Of a stretch of 12,902 nucleotides of DNA, positions 6,356 through 12,168 are shown in pieces. Position numbers and translations under genes: made by a program. The notes below the pieces were generated by a model, which saw only the letters and a list, made by a program, of their open reading frames with translations, made no database searches and had not been told where the DNA came from. Each line of letters begins with the position of its first letter. Position 1 is the stretch's first letter. Source of the DNA: Hyphomicrobiaceae bacterium (GTDB lineage: Bacteria; Pseudomonadota; Alphaproteobacteria; Rhizobiales; JAKIUO01). The stretch spans positions 1-12,902 of the forward strand of contig JAKIUO010000084.1 of assembly GCA_021647535.1 (NCBI GenBank), given 5' to 3'.

Positions 6356-7363
6356 ATGACCAATGCCCGCTTTGATGTTCTTGGTATCGGCAATGCCATT
6401 GTCGACGTGCTGGCCCGCTGTGAGGATCAGTTTCTCAGCGACAATAATCTGCCCAAAGGCCATATGCGGCTCATTGATACCGCTGAAGCTGATCGGCTTT
6501 ACGAAGTTATGGGCCCGGCCATGGAAGTTTCTGGCGGGTCCGCCGCCAACAGTATGGCAGGGCTTGCCAGTTTTGGCGGCAAGGCGGCGTTTATCGGCAA
6601 GGTCGCCGACGATCATCTTGGCGAAGTCTTTGGCCACGATCTGCGCGCCGCTGGCGTCGGCTATGAAACCAAAGCCGCCACGCAAAGCGGCCGGGCCCCC
6701 ACAGCGCGGTGCATGATCTTTGTCACCCCCGATGGCGAGCGCACCATGAACACGTTTTTAGGAACCTCCACCGAGCTTGGCGTCAAAGAACTGCACGCGC
6801 AACTCATAAAAGATGCCCTCGTCACCTATCTGGAAGGCTATCTCTTCGATCCGCCTGAAGCCAAGGAAGCCTTTGTCGAAGCGGCGCGCATTGCCGGAGA
6901 AGCCGGGCGCAAAGTTGCCCTTTCGCTATCCGATGGTTTTTGCGTCGATCGCCATCGCGCCGCCTTTCGCACCCTGATCGCTGGCGGGGTCGACATCCTG
7001 TTTGCCAATGAAGATGAGCTATTGTCACTCTATGAAACAGAGGATTTCGACAAGGCCTGCAAACTGGCGCGCGCAGAATGTGAGCTGATCGCCGTCACCA
7101 GAGGGGCCATGGGCTCGGTCATCATCACACCGGACGAGCGTATTATCGTGCCCGCCGAGCCCGTCAGTGAGGTCGTTGACACCACAGGCGCTGGCGATCT
7201 CTACGCTGCCGGCTTTCTTTATGGCTACGCCAATGACCTTGACCTGACGCGCTGTGGCCGCCTCGCCGCCCTCGCCGCCTCGGAGATCATCTCCCATATG
7301 GGCGCACGCCCCGAGCACAAGCTCGATCAGCTGGCCAGAGACAAGGGTATATTGAAAGGCTGA
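6356..7363 (+). CDS. PfkB-family carbohydrate kinase, probable adenosine kinase
   Basis: The frame is open from 6122. The family's N-terminus starts at the ATG at 6356 (MTNARFDVLGIGNAIVDVLA), preceded by GGAG (6343-6346) 9 bases upstream; the upstream 78 codons show no family resemblance. The 335-aa length is normal for the family. Visible motifs are the substrate-binding GGSAANS (60-66), the lid and sugar region (GKVADDHLG), NEDE (218-221), and the PfkB signature DTTGAGDLYAAGF (275-287) with catalytic base Asp281 and the anion hole. Close alphaproteobacterial relatives are usually annotated as adenosine kinases, which phosphorylate adenosine to AMP in purine salvage. Sequence alone cannot exclude another nucleoside or sugar. 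It is cytoplasmic. It stands alone, with a hairpin repeat between it and the convergent dehydrogenase gene. Confidence 0.9.
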   Translation: MTNARFDVLGIGNAIVDVLARCEDQFLSDNNLPKGHMRLIDTAEADRLYEVMGPAMEVSGGSAANSMAGLASFGGKAAFIGKVADDHLGEVFGHDLRAAGVGYETKAATQSGRAPTARCMIFVTPDGERTMNTFLGTSTELGVKELHAQLIKDALVTYLEGYLFDPPEAKEAFVEAARIAGEAGRKVALSLSDGFCVDRHRAAFRTLIAGGVDILFANEDELLSLYETEDFDKACKLARAECELIAVTRGAMGSVIITPDERIIVPAEPVSEVVDTTGAGDLYAAGFLYGYANDLDLTRCGRLAALAASEIISHMGARPEHKLDQLARDKGILKG

Positions 7364-7384
7364 TTTTATACGCAGACGCCGAGC

Positions 7385-7531
7385 TTGCTACGCAAATGGG
7401 CTGCCGCCCAAACCCGTTTGGAGGAAGTATCCTCCAAACCTCCTCTATTTTTATTTTCAAAATCAAAAAAGGGTGGGTTTGGGAGGTCTCCTCCCAAGCG
7501 GGTGCGGGTGGCAACCCGCTCGCGATAGCGA
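7385..7531. repeat. complex hairpin repeat, copy 2
   Basis: Same plan as the element at 3301-3468. The outer stem is GCTACGC (7387-7393) with GCGATAGC (7522-7529, one bulge). Hairpin 1 is GGGC-TGCC-GCCC (7398-7409). The inner stem is ACCCGT (7412-7417) with GCGGGT (7498-7503). Hairpin 2 is TTTGGAGGA/TCCTCCAAA (7417-7438). A central AT-rich arm follows (about 7446-7470). Hairpin 4 is TTGGGAGG/CCTCCCAA (7479-7497). Hairpin 5 is GCGGGT-GGCA-ACCCGC (7504-7519). Loops 1 and 5 and the flank CGCAAATGGGCTGCCGCCCA are conserved against copy 1, while the stems differ by paired changes. It fills the convergent gap and stops 2 bases before the dehydrogenase stop codon, so it could terminate both genes. 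Confidence 0.85.
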
Positions 7532-7533
7532 AT

Positions 7534-8211
7534 TTACCAGGGCAGAACTTCGCCATTAGTATGCCAGAACAGGCCGGTATTCTCGGGGCCAAGACGGTCG
7601 ATGATGCCGATCAATCCGCGAACTGATTCGTTTGTATCCATCAGGCCGTTACCCCCCGTCATGTCGGTGCGGACATAGCCCGGATGCAACAGGGCCACTG
7701 ATACCCCACGGCTGGCAAGATCTACAGACAAAGAGCGCCCCACCATATTGGCGGCGGCCTTTGACATGCGATAGCCATACGAACCGCCCGAATCATTATC
7801 ATCAATGGAGCCCATACGGCTGGTGACGATACAGACCCTGGCCTGCTTCGACAAATTATCGAGCAGACCCTGAGTGACCCGCAACGGCGCAATAGCATTG
7901 ATTTCGAACTGACGGCGGATTGATGGCGTATCGAGATGATCAAGCGTCACCCCTTCCATCAAACCGGCATTATTGATGAGCAGATCAATCGGCGCGCCTT
8001 CAACGCTTTTAAACAGGCTGTCCAGCCCTTCATCGCTGGTGACATCGGCCCCCTCAATGAGCTGTAGACGGTCTCCGGCCTCTTCCTTGAGCTCTTGCAA
8101 GGCGCTCGAACAAGATCGACATGCTGCCATCACCTGATCGCCTCGCCCCGTCAGCTGGCGACAAAATTCCAGACCAATACCCCGATTGGCTCCCGTGATC
8201 AGTACATTCAT
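7534..8211 (-). CDS. short-chain dehydrogenase/reductase (SDR), 225 aa
   Basis: A classical SDR of near-minimal length. The N-terminal Rossmann fold has TGANRGIG (6-13) for NAD(P) binding. Asp56 lies in the GADVTS adenine contact, NNAG is at 80-83, and Asn105 sits in the ..EINAIAPL helix. The catalytic triad is Ser131 (TSRMGS), Tyr147 and Lys151 (YRMSK), followed by HPGYVRTDM. The sequence style resembles the C-factor/sniffer-like SDRs. The substrate is unknown, and NADP may be preferred given Arg at position 10 and Arg32 after the second strand. The start at 8211 is supported by an AGAGGG ribosome-binding site. It is divergent from the carbonic anhydrase-like gene, sharing a 108-base promoter region. 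Confidence 0.93.
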   Translation of the reverse strand: MNVLITGANRGIGLEFCRQLTGRGDQVMAACRSCSSALQELKEEAGDRLQLIEGADVTSDEGLDSLFKSVEGAPIDLLINNAGLMEGVTLDHLDTPSIRRQFEINAIAPLRVTQGLLDNLSKQARVCIVTSRMGSIDDNDSGGSYGYRMSKAAANMVGRSLSVDLASRGVSVALLHPGYVRTDMTGGNGLMDTNESVRGLIGIIDRLGPENTGLFWHTNGEVLPW

Positions 8212-8243
8212 TCTGGCCCTCTTTCATTCATGTAGAATAGTCC

Positions 8244-8272
8244 TTCAAATTGCCCCGAACTCAAACTATGAT
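8244..8272 (+). promoter_or_regulatory. candidate promoter for the carbonic anhydrase-like gene
   Basis: TTCAAA (8244-8249), a 17-base spacer and TATGAT (8267-8272) lie in the 108-base divergent region, about 48 bases before the ATG. The match is moderate and the site is untested. Confidence 0.35.
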
Positions 8273-8319
8273 CGCGCTCATACAATCTGTCTGTTAAAAT
8301 TTAAACGAGGTATTACACT

Positions 8320-9042
8320 ATGGTGATGAACACCGTCCAGCAGCATTTCCCTAATCCTGTCAGCGAAACCGATTTTATCGCCACCAGCGCCTCCGCCTTG
8401 TCCACGGTTGGCTTTAGCAGTGACAACACTTTGCCCATCATATCGGTTTGCAGAGATGAAATATGCGCCTCTTTTGTGAACACTGTTGAAACCCAGTGGG
8501 GCAAAAGTTTTACACTTGGCGGTCTTGGTGGCCTGCCCTTTGGCGGTAAAACCGGGCTCGGCGCTGCCGCTCACCACGCCCCCGACACCCATGATCGCGA
8601 ACGCATTGTTGTCTATGCTCTCACCCATATTGGCTTTGGTCCAGAAGCTGAAGTCGGCGGCTGCGTGCGTCCCGGCATGGAACACCTCAACGCTGCCTGC
8701 GGAGCACTGGTCGCCTATTCCGGTCATGTCGTTGCGCAGGACAAGGCCGTCAACAAGATTTTTACCGATGATGGCGAATATGGCCTGCTCATTCACCGCA
8801 TGGAAAAAATGGCCAAGCCGGAGAATCACACGCTCATTGATGTCACCAACGCCGCCCTTTCAGTCATCCAACAGGATATCACCGCCCTGACTGAAAAAGT
8901 TTTCAATAAGGATAAAGTCGATTATGCCGTCTTTACCGGCACACAAATCCACCTGCCTGACCAGAATCTCGTACAGGTTTCAGATAGCTGGATCATCATG
9001 AATGGCGAACGCCAGGAAATTGACCTGAGCGCGGCGGCCTAA
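8320..9042 (+). CDS. LCIB/LCIC-type beta-carbonic anhydrase-like protein
   Basis: A 240-aa soluble protein whose motifs match the 'limiting CO2-inducible protein B/C' family as I remember it. These are a C-R-D-E segment (ISVCRDEIC, Cys44/Asp46), a GGLGGLPFGGKTGLGAAAHHAP stretch (67-88) with His85/His86, an ALTHIGFGPEAEVGGCVRPG block (about 100-119), and ACGALVA (126-132) with Cys127. Cys44, one of the His85/86 pair, and Cys127 would be the zinc ligands, as in beta-carbonic anhydrases. Structurally studied members include both active carbonic anhydrases and inactive relatives, so activity here is inference. It would interconvert CO2 and bicarbonate in the cytoplasm. The start is at 8320 with CGAGG 9 bases upstream; the ATG at 8326 is an alternative. 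No bicarbonate transporter or carboxysome gene is visible nearby; the divergent neighbour is an SDR. Confidence 0.75.
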   Translation: MVMNTVQQHFPNPVSETDFIATSASALSTVGFSSDNTLPIISVCRDEICASFVNTVETQWGKSFTLGGLGGLPFGGKTGLGAAAHHAPDTHDRERIVVYALTHIGFGPEAEVGGCVRPGMEHLNAACGALVAYSGHVVAQDKAVNKIFTDDGEYGLLIHRMEKMAKPENHTLIDVTNAALSVIQQDITALTEKVFNKDKVDYAVFTGTQIHLPDQNLVQVSDSWIIMNGERQEIDLSAAA

Positions 9043-9049
9043 AATGCCC

Positions 9050-9173
9050 TCGCCGGGCGGCAGCTTATGCAGCTGGCAGTTAAGGGACTAGTCCCTTAAC
9101 AATCCCAATTTTAAAATCGGGATGAAAGGGGTTTGCCCCTTTCCGCCAAGCGCGTAGCTTGCCTGTCTGGCGA
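9050..9173. repeat. complex hairpin element, divergent copy 3
   Basis: The outer pairing is TCGCC (9050-9054) with GGCGA (9169-9173), plus GGGC (9055-9058) with GCCT (9161-9164). Five hairpins lie inside: CAGCT-TATGC-AGCTG (9061-9075); a perfect 20-base palindrome (9080-9099, TTAAGGGACT and its complement); a central AT arm ATCCC/GGGAT around ATTTTAAAAT (9102-9123); AAAGGGG-TTTG-CCCCTTT (9125-9142); and CAAGC-GCGTA-GCTTG (9147-9161). The primary sequence is unlike copies 1 and 2, but the order and roles of the hairpins are the same. It lies between convergent genes. Confidence 0.65.
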
Positions 9174-9177
9174 AGAC

Positions 9178-9196
9178 ATCCCTGTGCAACAGGGAT
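9178..9196. other. perfect hairpin next to copy 3
   Basis: ATCCCTGT (9178-9185) and ACAGGGAT (9189-9196) flank a 3-base loop GCA. There is no T tract on the minus-strand exit side. It could help end the 149-aa gene's transcript, which stops 39 bases away. Confidence 0.5.
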
Positions 9197-9234
9197 AAAA
9201 CAGCCTCACCATTTACGCAAAGAGGCAGCCGAAC

Positions 9235-9684
9235 CTATTTCTTGTATTTTTCCTTGGCGGCGCGGGCGGCTTTGGCCTGGTCGTCATTATAGGCCTTGCC
9301 GGACCATAAAACGTCGTAAGCGAGCTCTTCATTGCCGTTTTCGCAGAGCTCCAGCACTTTTTTGAACAAAGGCTGGAAAGTATCGGAGCGATGGGAGGCT
9401 TCGTGCTGTTTAAAACTGTCCCAGAAGGTGATGATGAGCGCTTCGCGTCCCTTGAACTCACTTTCGACAGCTTGGCCGATGGTACTGCCTTCGTTGGATA
9501 CCATGCCTTTATTAAGCGCCACCAGACCACCGGCAAAGCCTGTTTCGGAATGGTAGGTCTTGACGTTTTCGCACAGCTCGGCGACACGCATCTGCAAGTC
9601 ATCCACCGTATACCCCTCTTTCAGGACCACTCGGTTTACTGTCATGATGCCGTCAGCAGCCAACTGTTCGATTAAACCTGTCAT
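9235..9684 (-). CDS. protein of unknown function, 149 aa
   Basis: I do not recognise a family with confidence. Expression is well supported: a textbook ribosome-binding site (AAGGAGAT at 9691-9698, 6 bases before the ATG at 9684). The product is a small soluble protein with no signal peptide. An N-terminal strand (MTVNRVVLKEGYTVDDLQMRV) leads to helices, then a GGLVALNKG turn, a strand EALIITFWDSF (81-91), and HEASHRSDTFQPLFKKVLELCENG. The alternation of strands and helices and the FWDSFKQHEASH segment recall ferredoxin-like dimeric alpha/beta-barrel (antibiotic monooxygenase-like) proteins, but this is only a structural guess. The C-terminus is Ala/Lys-rich (KAARAAKEKYKK). The neighbours are exodeoxyribonuclease III upstream on the same strand and the carbonic anhydrase-like gene convergent to it. 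Confidence 0.82.
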   Translation of the reverse strand: MTGLIEQLAADGIMTVNRVVLKEGYTVDDLQMRVAELCENVKTYHSETGFAGGLVALNKGMVSNEGSTIGQAVESEFKGREALIITFWDSFKQHEASHRSDTFQPLFKKVLELCENGNEELAYDVLWSGKAYNDDQAKAARAAKEKYKK

Positions 9685-9751
9685 TTAGAAATCTCCTTAA
9701 TCACCAATGCCTTTACTCAGGCTTTCACACTCTTAAATGGGATCTATATAT

Positions 9752-9775
9752 AAACATTCAAGGGATAGAATGTTT
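9752..9775 (-). terminator. weak terminator-like hairpin after exodeoxyribonuclease III
   Basis: AAACATTC (9752-9759) pairs with GAATGTTT (9768-9775) around an 8-base loop. On the minus strand the exit is TATATATAG, which is AT-rich but not a real U run. The AT-rich exit may instead serve as promoter sequence for the 149-aa gene. Confidence 0.3.
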
Positions 9776-9796
9776 TGTGGTTGCCATCAGACTCAC

Positions 9797-10615
9797 TCAA
9801 AATTCAAGATCGACAATGACCGGTGCATGGTCGGAGGGGCGCTCCCAGCTGCGCGCTGGCTCGACAACCTGCATATCGGTGCAAACACCGGCAAGGTCCG
9901 GGGTCATCCAGACATGATCCAGCCGACGCCCCCGATTGCTTTTTTTCCAGTCTTTGGCACGATAGCTCCACCAGGTAAACAGTTTTTCGTTTTCTGGCAC
10001 ATGGCAGCGCAAAGCATCAATCCAGTCCAGAGACTGAGCAACCTTTAAAAGCTGCTCAACTTCAACAGGTGTATGGGAGACCACTTTCAGCATTTGCTTG
10101 TGCGACCAGACATCGTTTTCCAGCGGCGCAATATTCAGATCACCGACCAAAATCATCGGCGGAGCGGCTGCTTTCTGCTGGCTGAATGAGCTGGCCATAT
10201 CATCCAGAAATTGCAATTTATGGGCAAATTTTGGATTTACGGCAGCGTCAGCCACATCACCTCCGGCGGGCACATAAAAATTGTGAATTTGCACTGCCTG
10301 CCCGGCCCGCTGCACCCCTGTCAATTCAATATTGAGATGGCGCGCTTCGTCTATGCCGCCAAACACCGTTTTTTCGACAATTTCCAGCGGCAAACGCGAA
10401 ACCGTCGCCACGCCATGATAGGCTTTTTGGCCATTCAGAGCGATATGCTCATAGCCAAGGGCGCGCAGCTCCTCTTGTGGAAATTGCTCATTCTGGCATT
10501 TGATTTCCTGCAGACAAAGGACATCAACCTCATAATCCTCCAAAAAGCGCAAAATTTGCGGCATTCGCAGACGCGCCGAATTGATATTCCACGTCGCCAG
10601 CCTGATTTTTTGCAT
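9797..10615 (-). CDS. xth: exodeoxyribonuclease III (AP endonuclease)
   Basis: A 272-aa member of the exonuclease III/AP endonuclease (EEP) family, of normal length. The active-site motifs are all present: TWNINSAR (Asn10), LQEIK (Glu37, metal ligand), YVPAGGD, GDLNIAP (Asp159/Asn161), the RRLDHVW substrate region, and the terminal SDHAPV with catalytic His263. It cuts DNA at abasic sites and trims 3' blocking groups and strands during base-excision repair in the cytoplasm. GAGG sits 8-12 bases before the ATG. It follows lolA on the same strand, but two terminator-like hairpins lie in between, so it probably has its own promoter. The lolA-xth order is common in this group. Confidence 0.96.
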   Translation of the reverse strand: MQKIRLATWNINSARLRMPQILRFLEDYEVDVLCLQEIKCQNEQFPQEELRALGYEHIALNGQKAYHGVATVSRLPLEIVEKTVFGGIDEARHLNIELTGVQRAGQAVQIHNFYVPAGGDVADAAVNPKFAHKLQFLDDMASSFSQQKAAAPPMILVGDLNIAPLENDVWSHKQMLKVVSHTPVEVEQLLKVAQSLDWIDALRCHVPENEKLFTWWSYRAKDWKKSNRGRRLDHVWMTPDLAGVCTDMQVVEPARSWERPSDHAPVIVDLEF

Positions 10616-10735
10616 CTCTGGAGCCCCTCAAGATTGATATTCAATTCAGCAACCGCATAGAACCATTTTACGAGATCAAGGCCAAGGGCAGGACAGGGGT
10701 TTTTCGAGAAACAGGCCACTTTCCACAAGCGGCAC

Positions 10736-10890
10736 CTAAAAATATGGTGCCCGGCTTATTGATGGGGGAGAGCCGGGCACCTTTTTTACCGCGTCAAGCG
10801 GACGCCGGGAGGGCACCGGCGTATGGCGATCAATGCTATTGGTTGCGAGGGGAGTGACAACCAAGATGCATTTTGCGATCACCTTGATTG
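10736..10890 (-). ncRNA. candidate small RNA with three C/U-rich loop hairpins
   Basis: The gap between lolA and xth holds three stem-loops in a row. Read on the minus strand they are: TTGGTTG/CAACCAA (10864-10839) with loop TCACTCCCCTCG; ACGCCGG/CCGGCGT (10822-10802) with loop TGCCCTC; and an 11-bp stem GGTGCCCGGCT/AGCCGGGCACC (10781-10746) with loop CTCCCCCATCAATA, followed by ATATTTTTAG. All three loops carry CUCCCC- or CCCUC-type anti-Shine-Dalgarno sequence, a hallmark of several alphaproteobacterial trans-acting sRNAs. A promoter-like sequence precedes it. The last hairpin has an even better T6 tract on the plus strand, so strand assignment is inference. The start near 10886 is estimated. 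Confidence 0.5.
10746..10787 (+). terminator. bidirectional terminator-like hairpin (T6 on the plus strand)
   Basis: A perfect 11-bp stem (10746-10756 with 10771-10781) and 14-base loop, followed by TTTTTT on the plus strand; the minus-strand exit reads ATATTTTT. No plus-strand gene lies upstream within 950 bases. Either it ends a minus-strand small RNA, or it ends an antisense or unknown plus-strand transcript. Confidence 0.6.
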
Positions 10891-10892
10891 TT

Positions 10893-10920
10893 AGATAGGA
10901 CCTGAAAAAATAAATTCAAG
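10893..10920 (-). promoter_or_regulatory. candidate promoter of the small RNA
   Basis: On the minus strand, CTTGAA (10920-10915), a 16-base spacer and CTATCT (10898-10893) are close to the rhizobial sigma70 pattern CTTGAC-N17-CTATAT. It lies immediately past the lolA terminator, as expected for an independent unit. Confidence 0.4.
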
Positions 10921-10924
10921 AGCA

Positions 10925-10960
10925 AAAAAGCACTGAAGACATCTGCCTTCAGTGCTTTTT
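10925..10960 (-). terminator. intrinsic terminator of lolA (bidirectional)
   Basis: A perfect 14-bp inverted repeat: AAAAAGCACTGAAG (10925-10938) and its complement (10947-10960), with an 8-base loop. A/T runs at both ends make it work in both directions. It begins 31 bases past the lolA stop. Confidence 0.9.
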
Positions 10961-10991
10961 ATGAATTTAAATCCAATTTTGAGAACAGCAC

Positions 10992-11756
10992 CTAGTTCTC
11001 TTCAAATATCTTTTCCAGACCAATTTTTGAGGGTTTGAACAGGCTCAGCGCCAGTTTTTTCTCAAAATTCAGATTGCTGATTTCAATACGTGTATGCAAA
11101 CCCTGCGCATCAGTGATCACCCATTCTTTCAATTCCATCTCGGGCATTGAGAAAAACAACTGGATCTCGCCAGCCGACTGGCCGGTTTTATCTGCCAGCT
11201 TGATACTGGCGCTGGTGTCCGAACTTGAAAGCGACAAGATACGGGCATCACGTTCCAGACTGACATTTTTGGTCAGTAACATTCTAAAGGGCGTTGATTC
11301 CAAAGGATATTTATTAACCGTCTTCAGATCATGGTCTTCGATGGAGAGATAAGTACCATCTGAAACAATCCTCATGCGACTGGGACGGCGATAATCAAAG
11401 CGCATACGCCCGGGGCGCAACACATAGAACTTGCCTTTTTGGACAACATTATCTGGATTGGTCTGAATAAACTTACCTTCCAGATCATTGAATTTTTGCA
11501 TATAGCTGTTGATTTTCTGGATCAACGCTCTTTGGTCTTTGGGAACCGCCATTCCCTCGGATGGTTCGCTTGGCGTCACTTCGGCTTGCCAGGCGCTACC
11601 GGTCATGGCATTCACAGCCGGTTTTTTTCCGTCAGCAGCCACACTGCCAATTGTCGATCCCGCCATAAACAAAGCGGCAGCCAACAACATACCTCCTCGT
11701 TTAAGAAGTTTTCCAGTTTGCCGCTTATGGCACTTTTCAGGCCCCGCACTTTTCAT
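10992..11756 (-). CDS. lolA: outer-membrane lipoprotein carrier protein LolA
   Basis: LolA takes lipoproteins released by the LolCDE transporter and carries them across the periplasm to the outer membrane. The frame opens at 11834. I choose the ATG at 11756 because of a strong ribosome-binding site (AGGGGGA, 7 bases upstream), giving 254 aa. The N-terminus is a signal peptide with a long basic n-region (KCHKRQTGKLLKRGG), a hydrophobic core (MLLAAALFMAGSTIGS), and likely cleavage near VAA (39-41). A Pro/Ser/Glu-rich spacer (about 44-72) precedes the LolA fold. Family features are INSYMQKFNDLEGKFIQ, then GKFYVLRPGRMRFDYRRP (108-125), then a strand-rich middle, then EWVITDAQGLHTRIEISN (211-228). 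It lies downstream of ftsK on the same strand, with a terminator between them, and has its own terminator at 10925-10960. Confidence 0.93.
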   Translation of the reverse strand: MKSAGPEKCHKRQTGKLLKRGGMLLAAALFMAGSTIGSVAADGKKPAVNAMTGSAWQAEVTPSEPSEGMAVPKDQRALIQKINSYMQKFNDLEGKFIQTNPDNVVQKGKFYVLRPGRMRFDYRRPSRMRIVSDGTYLSIEDHDLKTVNKYPLESTPFRMLLTKNVSLERDARILSLSSSDTSASIKLADKTGQSAGEIQLFFSMPEMELKEWVITDAQGLHTRIEISNLNFEKKLALSLFKPSKIGLEKIFEEN

Positions 11757-12058
11757 AAAAAAATCCCCCTGAGGTTCCAAATTCGCATATTTATTTGCAC
11801 TCATCACTCTGACAAAACCAGACCAATGCTCCATACAAACTCTAAAACAGGCAAAATACCAAGACAGGCGAAACTCTCGCTTTTCTTCTTTTGCGATTTG
11901 CCAAATATCGCGCAGAATACCGCGTGCGAGAGCTCATAATTGCTGATTCTCACAGCAGACGCCAACTTCATGGCCAAAATTGGATCAAATGCAGCGTAAC
12001 GCAATCAAATTAACCATAAGCCTACATACGCTTGCCAAACGTGCCTATTGAGCCACAC
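11757..12058 (-). other. lolA upstream region without a gene
   Basis: This is the first 302 bases of the 412-base gap from lolA to ftsK; the ftsK terminator and about 75 plain bases make up the rest. No convincing gene: the open frames lack family resemblance and ribosome-binding sites. It presumably contains the lolA promoter; I could not pick one convincingly. A TTAACCAT octamer (12010-12017) resembles a CtrA half-site but stands alone. Confidence 0.5.
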
Positions 12059-12093
12059 AAAAAAAGCGGCCCACACCCAAGTGCGCACCGCTT
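12059..12093 (-). terminator. intrinsic terminator of ftsK
   Basis: On the minus strand, AAGCGG (12093-12088) pairs with CCGCTT (12069-12064). The inner stem continues with GCAC/GTGT-type pairs around TTGG, and seven T follow. It lies 75 bases past the ftsK stop. Confidence 0.85.
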
Positions 12094-12168
12094 GATTTTG
12101 ACGGAACGAGACGGCTTGACCTTGCCAATACCTGAGCAGTCTCATTTCATTTTACATTGCGGCCTTCT

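Noticed and set aside
10746..10787. Simple terminator for a plus-strand gene
   Set aside because: There is no plus-strand gene upstream for nearly 1 kb. The hairpin is better explained as part of a minus-strand RNA, although a plus-strand antisense transcript remains possible.
12010..12017. TTAACCAT as a CtrA binding site
   Set aside because: It is a single octamer without a second half-site, expected by chance in AT-rich DNA.
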